Source: Marinimicrobium hydrolyticum (GTDB taxonomy: Bacteria > Pseudomonadota > Gammaproteobacteria > Pseudomonadales > Cellvibrionaceae). From it: 64,000 bases of DNA. The stretch spans positions 145,695 through 209,694 of the forward strand of contig NZ_JAVDDU010000006.1 in assembly GCF_030848505.1 (NCBI RefSeq), read 5' to 3'. The notes under the pieces were generated by a model. The model saw nothing but the letters and a program-made list of their open reading frames with translations, ran no database searches and had not been told where the DNA came from. The number at the start of each line of letters is the position of its first letter. Positions within the stretch are counted from its first letter, which is position 1. Of this stretch, positions 18,104 through 27,900 are shown one piece after another. The position numbers were made by a program, and so were the translations under genes.

Positions 18104-19615
18104 TTAGGCCGGTTCGGCTTCTGGCGCGTTTGGTTCGGTTGATGTCTCCACGGTAGAGGTGCTTTTCCACCGTGCTTGCATAAACGTCGGACTTTCAGCG
18201 TCCTCGTCGATATCCGTTAACTCAATTGCCAGCCAGCCATCGAATTGGAGCTCATAAATTGTGTTGAGCACGGCGCTTTCGACCTGGGGAGCCAGTATGC
18301 GCATACCTCGACCGTAGCGACGTTTCCGTTCGGCCAGGTAGTGGGATTTGATGGCGGCGGCTTCAAAGCGCACACGATCCATACCCACCGAATCCAGCGC
18401 TAAAAAAAGCAGGCGATTGGTCACGCGCAACCAGTGAAAATCAGTGCACTTGATGGTGCCGTAGAACTTCTTTGCGGTGACGTACAGATCAAAAAAAGCG
18501 GTGTAGTAATAGGCGTGGCTTCGCGAGATGCGCGCGAGCTGACTCCTCACCTTTGGACTCTTTATGGCGAGAGCATAGATTTCGTCCACACCGGTCAGAT
18601 CGATGGAGTCCTGAAACGCGTTAAACGGGCCTTCCTCAAAGCTCGCCGACAGCTGATCGAGCATGGTCTCTACGCGTTTTCGTAAGTCTTTGTTCTGTGA
18701 GATGCACGCCATAAACAACACCCAGAGCGTACGCTCGTAAGGCGGCAGGGGGCGGATATCGATGAACTTCCCGCCGTACTGGCAGCGTGGCCCCAATGTG
18801 GCGGTGTAGTGCTCTTTGAGCCGATCAACGTCAAAGTGCAATAAGCCGTGGTACAGATCAATATTATCGTAGAGCGTTTTCAGCGGGTCGCTTTCAGGTT
18901 GTGCGTTAGCCGTGGGCCAGAGCAATTCGGCGTATTCGCGCGCGGACACGCCCTGGATAACCTTTGTGTACTCGGTCGGATCTTTAAGTCCGGCCATCGC
19001 TATGTCTTGCAGCTTATCCCCGAAAACCTCGCGTAGCTCTCCCTCCGGGATGTTCTCTGGATCTTCTAAGCGCATGAACCCGCGTTGAATGGCCATCTCT
19101 ATGGGGTTCTGAGCCGAAGCCCAGTTGCCGAACCGGGGGTCTTTATGCAGCAGATTCTGATTGGTTGCAGGACGGATTCTCGGGAAGAATTTGCGTTGCA
19201 CCTCAATGAGTTGATCAACGCCCATTTGCCGAACAAACATGAGTTTGTCGTGCCGTGATATGAGATAAATCCCGAACGGAATAAAGATCACCGCCAGGTG
19301 CATCGCCACGTTACGCATCGCGATTTGCGCAAACACAGGCAAAAACTCATCGTCGTAGTTGGTCCCAATGTACTCGTTGTACAAGTTCGGCAGATTCCAA
19401 AGCACCGTCTTGTAGGTCTCAGTCATTACTGGGGAGAAGGGCAGTTGGATGTACCGTAGGTAGTAGGCGGTCCATAAGAAAATATCTTTGACCGTTGAAT
19501 CGTAGTTGCTCCAAAACCAACGGAAGCCAAAATACGCGCCCGCGAGCAGCACGAGCAGAATGATGAGCATACCGATCGGGTCGAAATTCTTTTCTCTGAG
19601 GTCGGAATCGCTCAC
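18104..19615 (-). CDS. DotM/IcmP/TrbA type IVB coupling-complex protein
   Basis: A 503-residue protein with a membrane helix at ~14-34 and another at ~103-120, then a large cytoplasmic domain. Residues 367-430 carry the family hallmark: HAYYYTAFFDLYVTAKK, 'TDFHWLRVTNRLLFLAL' and a conserved Gly then His, matching the 'H..TA...L...AR..G.l...dF.WL...dR.LWyaLn..G' pattern of DotM/TrbA. DotM binds DotL at the inner membrane and recruits substrates, in Legionella through acidic Glu-rich signals. The GTG start overlaps the stop of the upstream membrane gene (GTGA), so the two are coupled. The C-terminus is a Thr/Glu/Ala-rich tail. Confidence 0.88.
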   Translation of the reverse strand: MSDSDLREKNFDPIGMLIILLVLLAGAYFGFRWFWSNYDSTVKDIFLWTAYYLRYIQLPFSPVMTETYKTVLWNLPNLYNEYIGTNYDDEFLPVFAQIAMRNVAMHLAVIFIPFGIYLISRHDKLMFVRQMGVDQLIEVQRKFFPRIRPATNQNLLHKDPRFGNWASAQNPIEMAIQRGFMRLEDPENIPEGELREVFGDKLQDIAMAGLKDPTEYTKVIQGVSAREYAELLWPTANAQPESDPLKTLYDNIDLYHGLLHFDVDRLKEHYTATLGPRCQYGGKFIDIRPLPPYERTLWVLFMACISQNKDLRKRVETMLDQLSASFEEGPFNAFQDSIDLTGVDEIYALAIKSPKVRSQLARISRSHAYYYTAFFDLYVTAKKFYGTIKCTDFHWLRVTNRLLFLALDSVGMDRVRFEAAAIKSHYLAERKRRYGRGMRILAPQVESAVLNTIYELQFDGWLAIELTDIDEDAESPTFMQARWKSTSTVETSTEPNAPEAEPA

Positions 19616-20850
19616 CGTTGCACCTCAGCGTTGAACGGTTCGTTTTCAGCCGCGTGAAGCTGAGGATAAAAATGGATCACTGAACCCAGCAATGCCAAAG
19701 GCCCCATGCTGGCCATCGCGGTCAGTAGCGCCATGACACCGCCATTGCTGGCCACCCATAAGGCTGCGCCGAAGAGTATCAGCGCGCACAAGCGGACAGC
19801 GCCAATGGGCAAGGGGTTGAGAGGTTGATTATCCGGCGGAGCCGGCAGGCGGCACGATCCTGCGAGAAATACGTTTAGAAACCCCGCCTCGCTTTTTGTC
19901 CTCGCCGTTTCCAGTCCACTAATGGTAGAGGTGCTGCGTAGAATATTCACGCCGAAGGCGACCATGTAGATGAATAGGGCGATACGCGAAACGGCGGCAA
20001 AACCCATCGTGAAATTGTTATCCCCAAGCCAGACCAAGAGCGCATCCCCCACGGCGGCAACCAGCAATGTTGCCGCCACAAAGCCCATGATCCGCAGTAC
20101 GTGATTATTGGCCGTGACATACCCTTCGACCAAGGGTTGGGCGCCCTTGGCCAATACGGCGTTGATGTCCTTTTGTGCCCGAAGGCCACTGACCACCAAA
20201 ATGGCCACTAGGAAAAAATAGGTCAGAGCGACAATCGCCGGAAAGTTGACTCCGCTGTGCAGCCCTTGCCACTGACGAATGCCAGCTACGTTACTGGGAG
20301 TGAGGAACAGGCATAGCGCGAAGGTGGCGGATATGAAAAACATATTGCGCCAGGTGGTGAAGCGAAAGAGCAGCACCGCGAGGGCGTTGTCATCGATCTG
20401 CAGTTTATCCTGCTCTGGCTGAAACAGCTTTTGCTCTGCCGTGTAGCCGGGCTCTTGCTCCAAGCCGCGTCGGCGCAGCTCCATTAAGTTCGCGATGTGC
20501 CGGCGAAGTTTGAGCCCCAGCATGATCGTCATAACGATGAGGATGACACCCACGAAAGAGAGCGTTGAGCGTTCGGCGTTCTCGTCACTCAACCATACAA
20601 ACGCCCACGCGCACGCGGCAAGCCCCATGACACTGGCTACGATTGCAGCAATGTTATTGACGCGTGCCTCCCCTAGGTTTTCCACGGGAGTCTCTGGGGT
20701 GAGCGCGTGTGCGCTAACTTGTCGTTGGTAGACGCCTCGCAGGACACCGTACGGTGTCAACCAGGTTCCCAGAGCACGGCCTGTGGCGCGTACGAAGCGA
20801 AAGCGCTTGGGCTTTTGATCGCTGCTTTGGGATGTTTTCGGGTTACTCAC
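19612..20850 (-). CDS. Polytopic inner-membrane protein in the dotM-dotL operon
   Basis: About 412 residues; the GTG at 20850 is preferred because AAGGAG lies 7 bases upstream (the TTG just before it is too close). After a basic N-terminus (~65 residues) there are about eight hydrophobic helices, including IAAIVASVMGLAACAWAF, FVGVILIVMTIMLGLKL, AIVALTYFFLVAILVVSGL and LCALILFGAALWV. The order topB / small genes / membrane protein / dotM / dotL resembles the IncI-type trb region, but I cannot match it to a named subunit. It may support membrane assembly of the coupling complex. It overlaps dotM by 4 bases. Confidence 0.65.
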   Translation of the reverse strand: MSNPKTSQSSDQKPKRFRFVRATGRALGTWLTPYGVLRGVYQRQVSAHALTPETPVENLGEARVNNIAAIVASVMGLAACAWAFVWLSDENAERSTLSFVGVILIVMTIMLGLKLRRHIANLMELRRRGLEQEPGYTAEQKLFQPEQDKLQIDDNALAVLLFRFTTWRNMFFISATFALCLFLTPSNVAGIRQWQGLHSGVNFPAIVALTYFFLVAILVVSGLRAQKDINAVLAKGAQPLVEGYVTANNHVLRIMGFVAATLLVAAVGDALLVWLGDNNFTMGFAAVSRIALFIYMVAFGVNILRSTSTISGLETARTKSEAGFLNVFLAGSCRLPAPPDNQPLNPLPIGAVRLCALILFGAALWVASNGGVMALLTAMASMGPLALLGSVIHFYPQLHAAENEPFNAEVQR

Positions 20851-20890
20851 CAATATTCTCCTTCTTAGCCCAGGTCGGGCCTGACATCTC

Positions 20891-21682
20891 TTAGCGCGAA
20901 ATTCCTGACTGCAACGTCTGCTGTTGCTCAGGCTCGATCAATTGTTTCAACAGTTCCGCCTGTTCCTGGAAGCGGGTCTGCACTCCGGTTAGCGGAATGC
21001 CGTCCGGGTAGAGGCGGGCCGAGCTTGGGGAATCCTCCAGCATGCCTTGCCATTGTCGGGCTTCAGCGTAGTAGGCACCGATAAAGAGCTTGCGGTGTAC
21101 ATTGAGCTGGTTCTGATAGGCGGGGCCGGTTTCATCGTGTGGGGCAATCTTCTTGGCCATTTGATAGGCGTGCGGATCAATTTGCGTGTGGGCCCAGCTG
21201 GCCACATCGGCCGGCGCGCGCAGGAAGCTGAAGGTATTGCTTAGATTGATCAGCTCCGCATGGTGGTTCGCCAGAGTCATCCCCATACTCGTGCTGGCCG
21301 TGGTCGGATAGCTGATAATTCTAACCATGGCGGGCAATTGTTTCAGAGTTTGCGCGTAGTCATCCAACCACTGGCCATTGAGTGTGCCGTGTTCGCGCAC
21401 CTCGCGCGTGACAGGGCGGATAAGTGCCTGCATCGCGGTATTGTGCAAACGCTGATCGTCCGGATCACAGTCGAGCTTGACCAACAATTGTTTGGCAAGA
21501 TCGCGATAAGTATCGCCGAGCTGAGCAAGGTCGCCACCTTGTTCCCGACACTCACTCAACGCCCCAATGAGGGCGCCTTGCCATTTGGCGTTGGCGAGCT
21601 TGACCAGGGGCGCGTTGTGGTTAGCCACATCGGCCCCGACGGCGAATTGGTCCAGCAAATCGGGCAGATCGGACTCTTCCAT
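20891..21682 (-). CDS. Soluble protein of unknown function ending in GISR
   Basis: A 263-residue protein starting at an ATG that overlaps the preceding stop by one base (TAATG). It is predicted largely helical with no membrane segment. It has a run of Asn/His-containing segments (TLANHHAELINLSNTFSFL) and a Gln-rich C-terminus (LIEPEQQQTLQSGISR). The (I)SR end resembles the tails of the proteins at 10136 and 11655. No family is recognised. Its place between topB and the membrane components of the coupling complex makes it a candidate cytoplasmic transfer factor. Confidence 0.6.
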   Translation of the reverse strand: MEESDLPDLLDQFAVGADVANHNAPLVKLANAKWQGALIGALSECREQGGDLAQLGDTYRDLAKQLLVKLDCDPDDQRLHNTAMQALIRPVTREVREHGTLNGQWLDDYAQTLKQLPAMVRIISYPTTASTSMGMTLANHHAELINLSNTFSFLRAPADVASWAHTQIDPHAYQMAKKIAPHDETGPAYQNQLNVHRKLFIGAYYAEARQWQGMLEDSPSSARLYPDGIPLTGVQTRFQEQAELLKQLIEPEQQQTLQSGISR

Positions 21683-22260
21683 TAGGCTGCTACCGATATG
21701 TGGCCAATATCGATAATGATCTCAGCGGGCATAACCGAGCCAGTAGGATCTGTCTTGCGCATCCTCTCGATGGCCTCCTTTGCCGCACCGATCAGTAGCA
21801 AGGTGTATTCAGTAGGCTGACATCCGGCATCATTGAGCGTGATATAAAAGGGCAGCAAAGTGGTCCCGGCCTCATCCGCACTTTCATCAGTGGGCTTTAA
21901 ACTCAGCAGGGGGGTTTGATTGATGATCCGTCCGTATTCTTCGGCAGCGGCCACAAACAGGGGGAATAAATGCGTCGGCTGTACGGCTTCCTCGACCGGG
22001 ATTGGGTGCCCGTGGAAGGAGATCGTGGTGATTTTTTCAGCTTTTAGCATTTCACGTAATTGGGATGCCTGCACGCACACCAGCTTCCACACGGGAATTG
22101 ATACCGAGTAGTCACAGTGCTTCCATACGCCTTCACGAGCCGCGCGATCACACGCCGCCCCGCACCGGGGGCACATCGGGGGCTCGTATAAGGTTTTAAG
22201 GTGCCGTGTATCCATTTGGTCAACAAGCTCCCTCGCCTGTTGCTGTATATCCATAGCCAT
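21682..22260 (-). CDS. Small protein with CPRCG zinc-binding motif
   Basis: A 192-residue protein directly after topB (starts 3 bp beyond its stop). Residues ~28-50 hold CPRCGAACD and a later His-Cys (WKHCDYS), a possible zinc ribbon. The remainder contains 'ISFHGHPIPVEEA' and a C-terminal alpha/beta portion. There is no signal or membrane segment and no recognised family. Translational coupling to topB and to the next gene suggests a nucleic-acid-related function. Confidence 0.6.
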   Translation of the reverse strand: MAMDIQQQARELVDQMDTRHLKTLYEPPMCPRCGAACDRAAREGVWKHCDYSVSIPVWKLVCVQASQLREMLKAEKITTISFHGHPIPVEEAVQPTHLFPLFVAAAEEYGRIINQTPLLSLKPTDESADEAGTTLLPFYITLNDAGCQPTEYTLLLIGAAKEAIERMRKTDPTGSVMPAEIIIDIGHISVAA

Positions 22261-22262
22261 TG

Positions 22263-24386
22263 TTAGTCCTCATTGTGTTTACACTCGCGGTTAGAGCAGC
22301 CTAAAAAGCGGGCGCGGTCTTTGCGACGCATTTTTGTGCGCAAAGCGCTTTCGCATTTGGGGCAGGGTTCGCCATCCTTGGGGTGAAGCTCCAGCGGTTT
22401 GCCGCCCAGATCGGGGGTGGTGGTGCGGCATTCCTCATTACTGCATTGCCAGTAAAACTGTGTCGGCTCGCCCCGCCTTGGGCGGCGAATCATTGCGCTG
22501 CTACAGCGCTCGCAGGCGTTAATAGTTGGAGACGGGGGGAAGCTCAAAGCCTTAACCTGTTCAACTTGGGTGCGCACCCAGTCAGCGACGGCACCAACGA
22601 ACTCTTGACGTGTTTTTTGTCCTTTACGGATCGCCCGGAAATGCATCTCCCAGAGGCTGCTCAGATCCGGAGAGGAAAGCGTGTCTGGCAACAGCCGCGC
22701 CAACTCGATCCCCCGACGGGTGGGGACAACGTACTTTTTGTCCTCTACGACCGCCACGCGTTGAGCAACCAATTCCTTCAGATAGGTTTTCTGCGTTGCG
22801 CCGGTGCCTAGCTGGCCCCGGGCCGAGCCCATACGCTGACGTACCGGTTCGGACAGCAGGTGTGTGCAGTCCTCCAGCATGGCCTGAAAAGCGCTAACGG
22901 TCAGACGCGAAGGCGCTTTGGTTTTTCGCTCCTGCAACTGCAGTTCCCGAAGTGGGCATTGATCGCCCTGATTCAAAGCCGGCAGGTGGGTTTTTTCTTT
23001 ATCCTCCGTGGGGACAAGTGATGTCCACCCGGGCTGAACGATGCCGCTGCTCTCGGCCATGAAGCGGTGATTGCCGATCAGCAAAATAACTTTATCGTTA
23101 CTGGTGATATGGTTGGGGTAGAACTGCGCCAGAAGCCGGTTCGCTACCGCCAGGTAGACGGCCTTTTGGTGGGCGCTTAGCGCCGATATATTGGGGGCTG
23201 TCGGCGACGGGAATATCGCGCCGTGGGCATCGACGCCCTCATCCACGAACACCGGCTGGGGGTGCTCGATGTTGGCCAGGCTCACGGCCTGAGTGAACTC
23301 AGGGGATAAACCGGCGAGCATCTGAAAGATACTGGGCACTTTGAGCAACACAGAGGTTTCGTAGGCTTTGCTCTCTACCCTAGGGTAGGACAGATACCCT
23401 TGCTCGTAGAGCTTCTGGGCGGCAGCTTCTGTCTCATCCGGCATCATAGAATGGTGCTGCGCGCAGTACTGCGAGAGTGTATTTTGATTGAAAGGCAGCG
23501 GCGGCTTGTGTTCTTGTTGCGAGCGGGTGACTGACTCGACGATCCCGTGCGTCTCCTGGCTCAAGGAAGCCTGAATACGCCGGATCGGCTCGGGATCAAA
23601 GCAATGCTCCCCATCTTCGAGCAAAGACGAGGGCAGAATAAGCCTGGCCTGAAAGGATTCGGATTCGCGCTGCAGATTGGCGCGCAGATTGTAGTAGGCG
23701 CGGGCGCTGTGGGCGTCTACCTTCGCCTGGTGGTCAACCACGTACTTAGTACATGGGGAGCGAACTCGGCCCGAATTGGCCATAAAGCTGTATCCCGCTT
23801 GCTCCGCTTTCAGCGTCAGCAAACGAGTAAAATTAATGCCGATCATCTGGTCACAAATAATACGGCTGAGCCCGGCCTCATACATTCCCCGAAACTCTCG
23901 GTTATCGCGCAGCTTACCCAGTGCTTCTCGAAGCCCCTGAACCTCCCACAAATCGCTCCAAAGGCGCTTGACGGGGCCAGTCCAGCCGGTCTGCTCCAAA
24001 AACACTTGGCCGATCACCTGACCTTCTTGGTCGGCGTCGGTGGCAAGAATCACCTCGTCAGCCTGTGCGTAGAGCCCCTGAATATGCTCGATTTGCTCTT
24101 CTATTTCGTGTTTTGGGGGGAAATTGGGAGAATCATCGACTTTCCACACTGGCTCAGTGTGTAAGATGGGGAGTGTACTCATGCTCCAGCGCTTGAGCGC
24201 CGGGTCGTAATCGTGCGGCTCGTACAACCGATGGAAGTACCCACTAAGCCACGTCACGCACCAACCGTTACCGGCCTTATGACCGCCAAACTTGGTTCCG
24301 TTTGATGACCGAACATGTCGGCACTCGCCAAGCGCGTCAATTAATTGTCGCGCCGCGCTTGGTTTTTCCGTTATATACAGGCGCAT
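22263..24386 (-). CDS. topB: DNA topoisomerase III
   Basis: The ATG at 24386 (MRLYITEKPSAARQL) is preferred; the longer TTG frame would begin inside the promoter. The product (~707 residues) has the type IA layout: the Toprim Glu in YITEKPSAAR, the Toprim acidic triad in ATDADQEGQVIG (the usual R and E of DREGE are Gln here, but D-x-D-x-E is kept), the catalytic-tyrosine region YLSYPRVES, and two C-terminal four-cysteine zinc ribbons (CERC...C..EC; CPKC...CSNREC). Topoisomerase III decatenates and relaxes single-stranded intermediates; plasmid TopB copies are common in large transfer regions. It heads the operon that includes dotM and dotL. Confidence 0.9.
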   Translation of the reverse strand: MRLYITEKPSAARQLIDALGECRHVRSSNGTKFGGHKAGNGWCVTWLSGYFHRLYEPHDYDPALKRWSMSTLPILHTEPVWKVDDSPNFPPKHEIEEQIEHIQGLYAQADEVILATDADQEGQVIGQVFLEQTGWTGPVKRLWSDLWEVQGLREALGKLRDNREFRGMYEAGLSRIICDQMIGINFTRLLTLKAEQAGYSFMANSGRVRSPCTKYVVDHQAKVDAHSARAYYNLRANLQRESESFQARLILPSSLLEDGEHCFDPEPIRRIQASLSQETHGIVESVTRSQQEHKPPLPFNQNTLSQYCAQHHSMMPDETEAAAQKLYEQGYLSYPRVESKAYETSVLLKVPSIFQMLAGLSPEFTQAVSLANIEHPQPVFVDEGVDAHGAIFPSPTAPNISALSAHQKAVYLAVANRLLAQFYPNHITSNDKVILLIGNHRFMAESSGIVQPGWTSLVPTEDKEKTHLPALNQGDQCPLRELQLQERKTKAPSRLTVSAFQAMLEDCTHLLSEPVRQRMGSARGQLGTGATQKTYLKELVAQRVAVVEDKKYVVPTRRGIELARLLPDTLSSPDLSSLWEMHFRAIRKGQKTRQEFVGAVADWVRTQVEQVKALSFPPSPTINACERCSSAMIRRPRRGEPTQFYWQCSNEECRTTTPDLGGKPLELHPKDGEPCPKCESALRTKMRRKDRARFLGCSNRECKHNED

Positions 24387-24435
24387 TTTTGGGCATCCAT
24401 AACCAATGCCATTGTGGGTGGCATTTTTTTTTATG

Positions 24436-24464
24436 ATTGTATAAGATGGCGTCAAATTAATCAA
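24436..24464 (-). promoter_or_regulatory. Sigma70-like promoter of the topB-dotM-dotL operon
   Basis: On the minus strand TTGATT (24459-24464), exactly 17 bp, then TACAAT (24436-24441). It gives a leader of about 45 nt before the topB ATG at 24386. The inverted repeat at 24466-24491 abuts its -35 box. Confidence 0.65.
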
Positions 24465-24465
24465 C

Positions 24466-24491
24466 CAGCTTTACCACAAAAGGTAAAGCTG
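24466..24491. promoter_or_regulatory. Perfect inverted repeat, likely operator of the winged-helix regulator
   Basis: CAGCTTTACC, six bases ACAAAA, then GGTAAAGCTG: 10-bp perfect arms. It ends one base before the ATG of the regulator gene at 24493 (and includes its ribosome site) and touches the -35 of the divergent topB promoter, so one protein bound here could control both directions. Confidence 0.65.
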
Positions 24492-24492
24492 A

Positions 24493-24915
24493 ATGCGTGA
24501 ATGCTTCCATATGGATATTTTGGGGTACTGCAGCACTACCAATCGGGTGGTGCTCCCTGTATTTTCAAAGACGGATATCAAAACCGTCCGACAGCTGTTA
24601 AACCCCAATCGTCTCGCCATGCTTGCTCTAATACACCAGAGGCGATCGCTCACCGTCGCCGAGCTTATGGACGCGTTCGGGCTCAGCCAAAAGCCTACAG
24701 AGACTGGTCTGGATACACTGGAAACCTTGGGGCTTGTCAGCGTGTCGAAGGAATCAAACCCCGGACACGGGCTCCGTAGAGTGATCACGTCTTTACTGCC
24801 TCCCGATAGAGAGTTCATCGATATACGCCTGGCTCTTGGGTCGCCCCAAGAGCCGCTAGGCGAGTCTCCTACACCAACGTCAGATTCGGTCCCTGATCCT
24901 CTTTCTCCTGATTAG
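24493..24915 (+). CDS. Winged-helix transcription regulator (ArsR/MarR-like fold), probable local repressor
   Basis: A 140-residue protein divergent from topB. Residues ~35-95 form a winged helix: 'LLNPNRLAMLALIHQRRSLTVAELMDAFGLSQKPTETGLDTLETLGLVSVS', with the recognition helix around SQKPTETGLDTL and a wing at SNPGHGLRRVI. This resembles ArsR-type and related dimeric repressors; no metal-binding Cys motif is obvious apart from scattered Cys near the N-terminus. A perfect inverted repeat overlaps its own ribosome site, suggesting autorepression. Its last 47 bp overlap tail-to-tail the end of the giant gene on the other strand. An alternative start is the Met at 24511. Confidence 0.7.
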   Translation: MRECFHMDILGYCSTTNRVVLPVFSKTDIKTVRQLLNPNRLAMLALIHQRRSLTVAELMDAFGLSQKPTETGLDTLETLGLVSVSKESNPGHGLRRVITSLLPPDREFIDIRLALGSPQEPLGESPTPTSDSVPDPLSPD

Positions 24916-27900
24916 GCTCATCTTCATGCTCAGCCGCCAACGCTTCCTGGATCTGCTCATAGTTGAGCGCACCCATGGACTCCTCTTGTGAGACATCTTC
25001 ACCGTTGAGCTTTTTCAGCAAAATCTCGAACGGGTGCATCCATCCTTCCTGCTTAACCTCTGGCTTGTTCTCTGATTCCCATTTAGAAAACTCCGTGTTC
25101 AGCTCTTTCTGCCGTACGAGCAGTTTGTCCAATTCCTCCTGGTGTGGGTAAGGCGCCTCCGACAACTGTTTGAGGTGATCGATTTGTTGGTTCACGCTAT
25201 CAATGCGCTCCTGGAACAGATCGGCCGAGGCGCAGCGTTCCTTGATTTTCTCCACCAAATTCTTGGGGAACCCAGATAGGCTTTCGGTGACCCTGACTGC
25301 TATGTTTTTGTCTTTACCGGGAGTCTCCGCCACAAGGAAGGCCCCATAGTCTTTGTCAGTGATTAACTTGATCGGCAAGCCGTGAAAATCCCCCAGTTCC
25401 TTCTCGTTCTGATACGCGCTCATTCTGTTCCAAGCCCTATGTGTTTCGGCCCCTACGTGAGCGTACTTGGTCAGCGTTTCGCCGTTGATGGTCATTTCGA
25501 ACTCCTCCGGTACATCGCCGACGGTGGCTTTCAGAATTTCGACGCCCTCCAACTGTTCGTGCAGATACACCATTTCACTGTGTTCCAGATGCGCCAGCTT
25601 GGACCGGGCGTTGAAGGTCGAATGTTCGTGGCCGCGTCGCTTGCGTTGCAGCTCCTCGACACGCGTATCGGTTTCGATTTTCTCCTTAATGATCGGATTG
25701 TTCGTGGTCAACGCCATCAGCTCTTCGTAGGACGGGTCACAGTCGTCATCGAAGCTGCGTAGCATGTTCTCAAAGTCACACTCCATGACCTGGCGTACCA
25801 TTTTCTCTTTACGATCGAGCATCTGCAGCGAAACTAAGTCACCAGATCCACGGGTCACCGGGAAGTGGAGATTGACCTCATCGTGGGTATTGCCCTGGCG
25901 AACTGCCCGTTTGTTGCGCTGCTCCATGTCGGTCGAGCGCATCGGCAGAGAGACGTGGTATAGATCCTTGAGGCGAGTTTGGACATTCGTCCCCACACCC
26001 ATTTTCTCTGTAGAGGCTAACGTAAGGCGTACCTTGCCACTGCGCATACGCTCAAACAGTTGCTCTTTATCCTCGTCAGTCTTTGCATCGTGAATAAACG
26101 CAATTTCCTTGGCGGGAACACCCTTGGCTACGAGTTTGTTCTTGATATCCTTATAAAGGTGAAGGTTCTCCACCGTTTTGAACTTTGGACGACCGTCGGG
26201 GGTGGTCCCTGTTTTCACTTTTGTGCTTTGTCGTAGGAAGTCCAAAAAGACAAGTTGTGTATCGAGGTTATCGCTTCCGTCTTTCCAGCGCTGATAAAAG
26301 GTCTCCACAAGTTCGTTAATCTTGGACTTGGGGTGATCGTCGAGCTTGTGGTGGATCAGGCGCATATCCACGCCACTTTTGCGAAGGTCTGTGTAAATAT
26401 TCAGCATGTTGTCTTCGGTAGGTTTGACAACCTTGTTCTTAATCCCTCTGGCTCGGTGGCCAAGCCAATCCATGAAGAGCTGCTGCTGTGGTGTTAGCTC
26501 GGTAACGTGTGTTACCCGGTTTTCGTTGGGGCGCTTTATATTGAGCTGATCGCCCATTTTGATGTCAGCGACCTGGGTGAAAAGCCGCATAAGCTCCGGA
26601 ATATTTCGGAACCCACTTAGCCGCTCTTTGGTTTGGTAGCTGCTACCGTCGGCCGTAAGCTCAAGGTGAGTTTGAATGTGCCCGTAGTTGGCAATGAACT
26701 GGTCAAGATTGTGGATACCAGCTCGCTCCAGTAGCTCGGGAGCCAGGTAGCGCATCATCACCATGATTTCACCCACGGTGTTGCTAAGGGGGGTGCCGGT
26801 GGCGAGCAACACCCCTTTGCCGTCGCCACGAGTCTCGCGGATCCAGTCGAATTTCATCAGCGAGTCACGGGAACGTACCGCATCGCGGGAATTGATGCCG
26901 GGCAGTCCACGGTTCTTGGTAGGAAGATCCATGTTCTTGAGGTAATGACCCTCGTCGTAACCGACAAAATCAACACCTAATTCGGTGAAATCCACATCAT
27001 CGCTGCCCGCTTCAATCTTCGCATTGATCTCCTTTAACTTCTCGTTGAGGGTTTTCTTCTTGCGTTCCAGCTCCTTGGTGGTAATGCGATCATCGGATTC
27101 AATCAGCATGGTTTCCAGCTCGTCCAACTGACGGTCGATGTCGCGCTGGACGTACTCCGGCGGCATCGACATGCGTTGGTACTGACTATGAGTACAGATC
27201 ACCAGATCCCAGTCGTTGAGGCGGCATTTTTGTGCAAACAGCGCCCGCCCTTGTTTGGTTAGATCATCGGGCGTCACCGTCAGAATCCGGGCGTTGGGAT
27301 ACAGATCCAGAGCCTCTTTGGTGTACTGCACCAGCATGTGGTTAGGAACGGCGATCATGGGTTTTTTTGCCAGGCCCAACTGCTTGTGTTTGATCGCAAT
27401 GGCGGTGGTGGAAATTGTCTTACCACCACCGGCCTCATGCGCAAGCAACGTACCGTAGGGAGAGGTCAGCGCCCGCTCAATCACCCCCAACTGGTGACTA
27501 TCAAACGCAAACGGACGGCCTTTTAGCTCCTCGGTCACACCGGGGAAGGTCAGGTAACGACCGTCGGGTTCGGGTCGAACGAACCGATTCAGTCGGTAGT
27601 TGTAGGCATCCTGAATCTTGCGGGCACGGGTGTTGTCTTCCAGTACCCAGGAACGGAAACGCTCTTCGAGCTCGACCTGCTTGTCACAGGCTTGTTGGGT
27701 ACGCTCCTGTGATACGACACGGTTGCCATCGATATCCTCGACGTACACCCGGGGGCGGGTCTGGGTCAATGAGTGCAGCAGCAGCTTGTGGAACGGTACA
27801 TCTTCAGTGCCGTGCTCAATGGTAAATTCAGTGGAGCGATCTCGGCGCAGCGCATCGGTCGCTTTCACTTGCCATTCTTTGAGCAGATCGTTGAAGTTAA

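Noticed and set aside
24387..24464. N-terminal extension of topB to a TTG codon
   Set aside because: The extension would start in the -35 box of the likely promoter, and the conserved TopB N-terminus begins at the ATG 24386.
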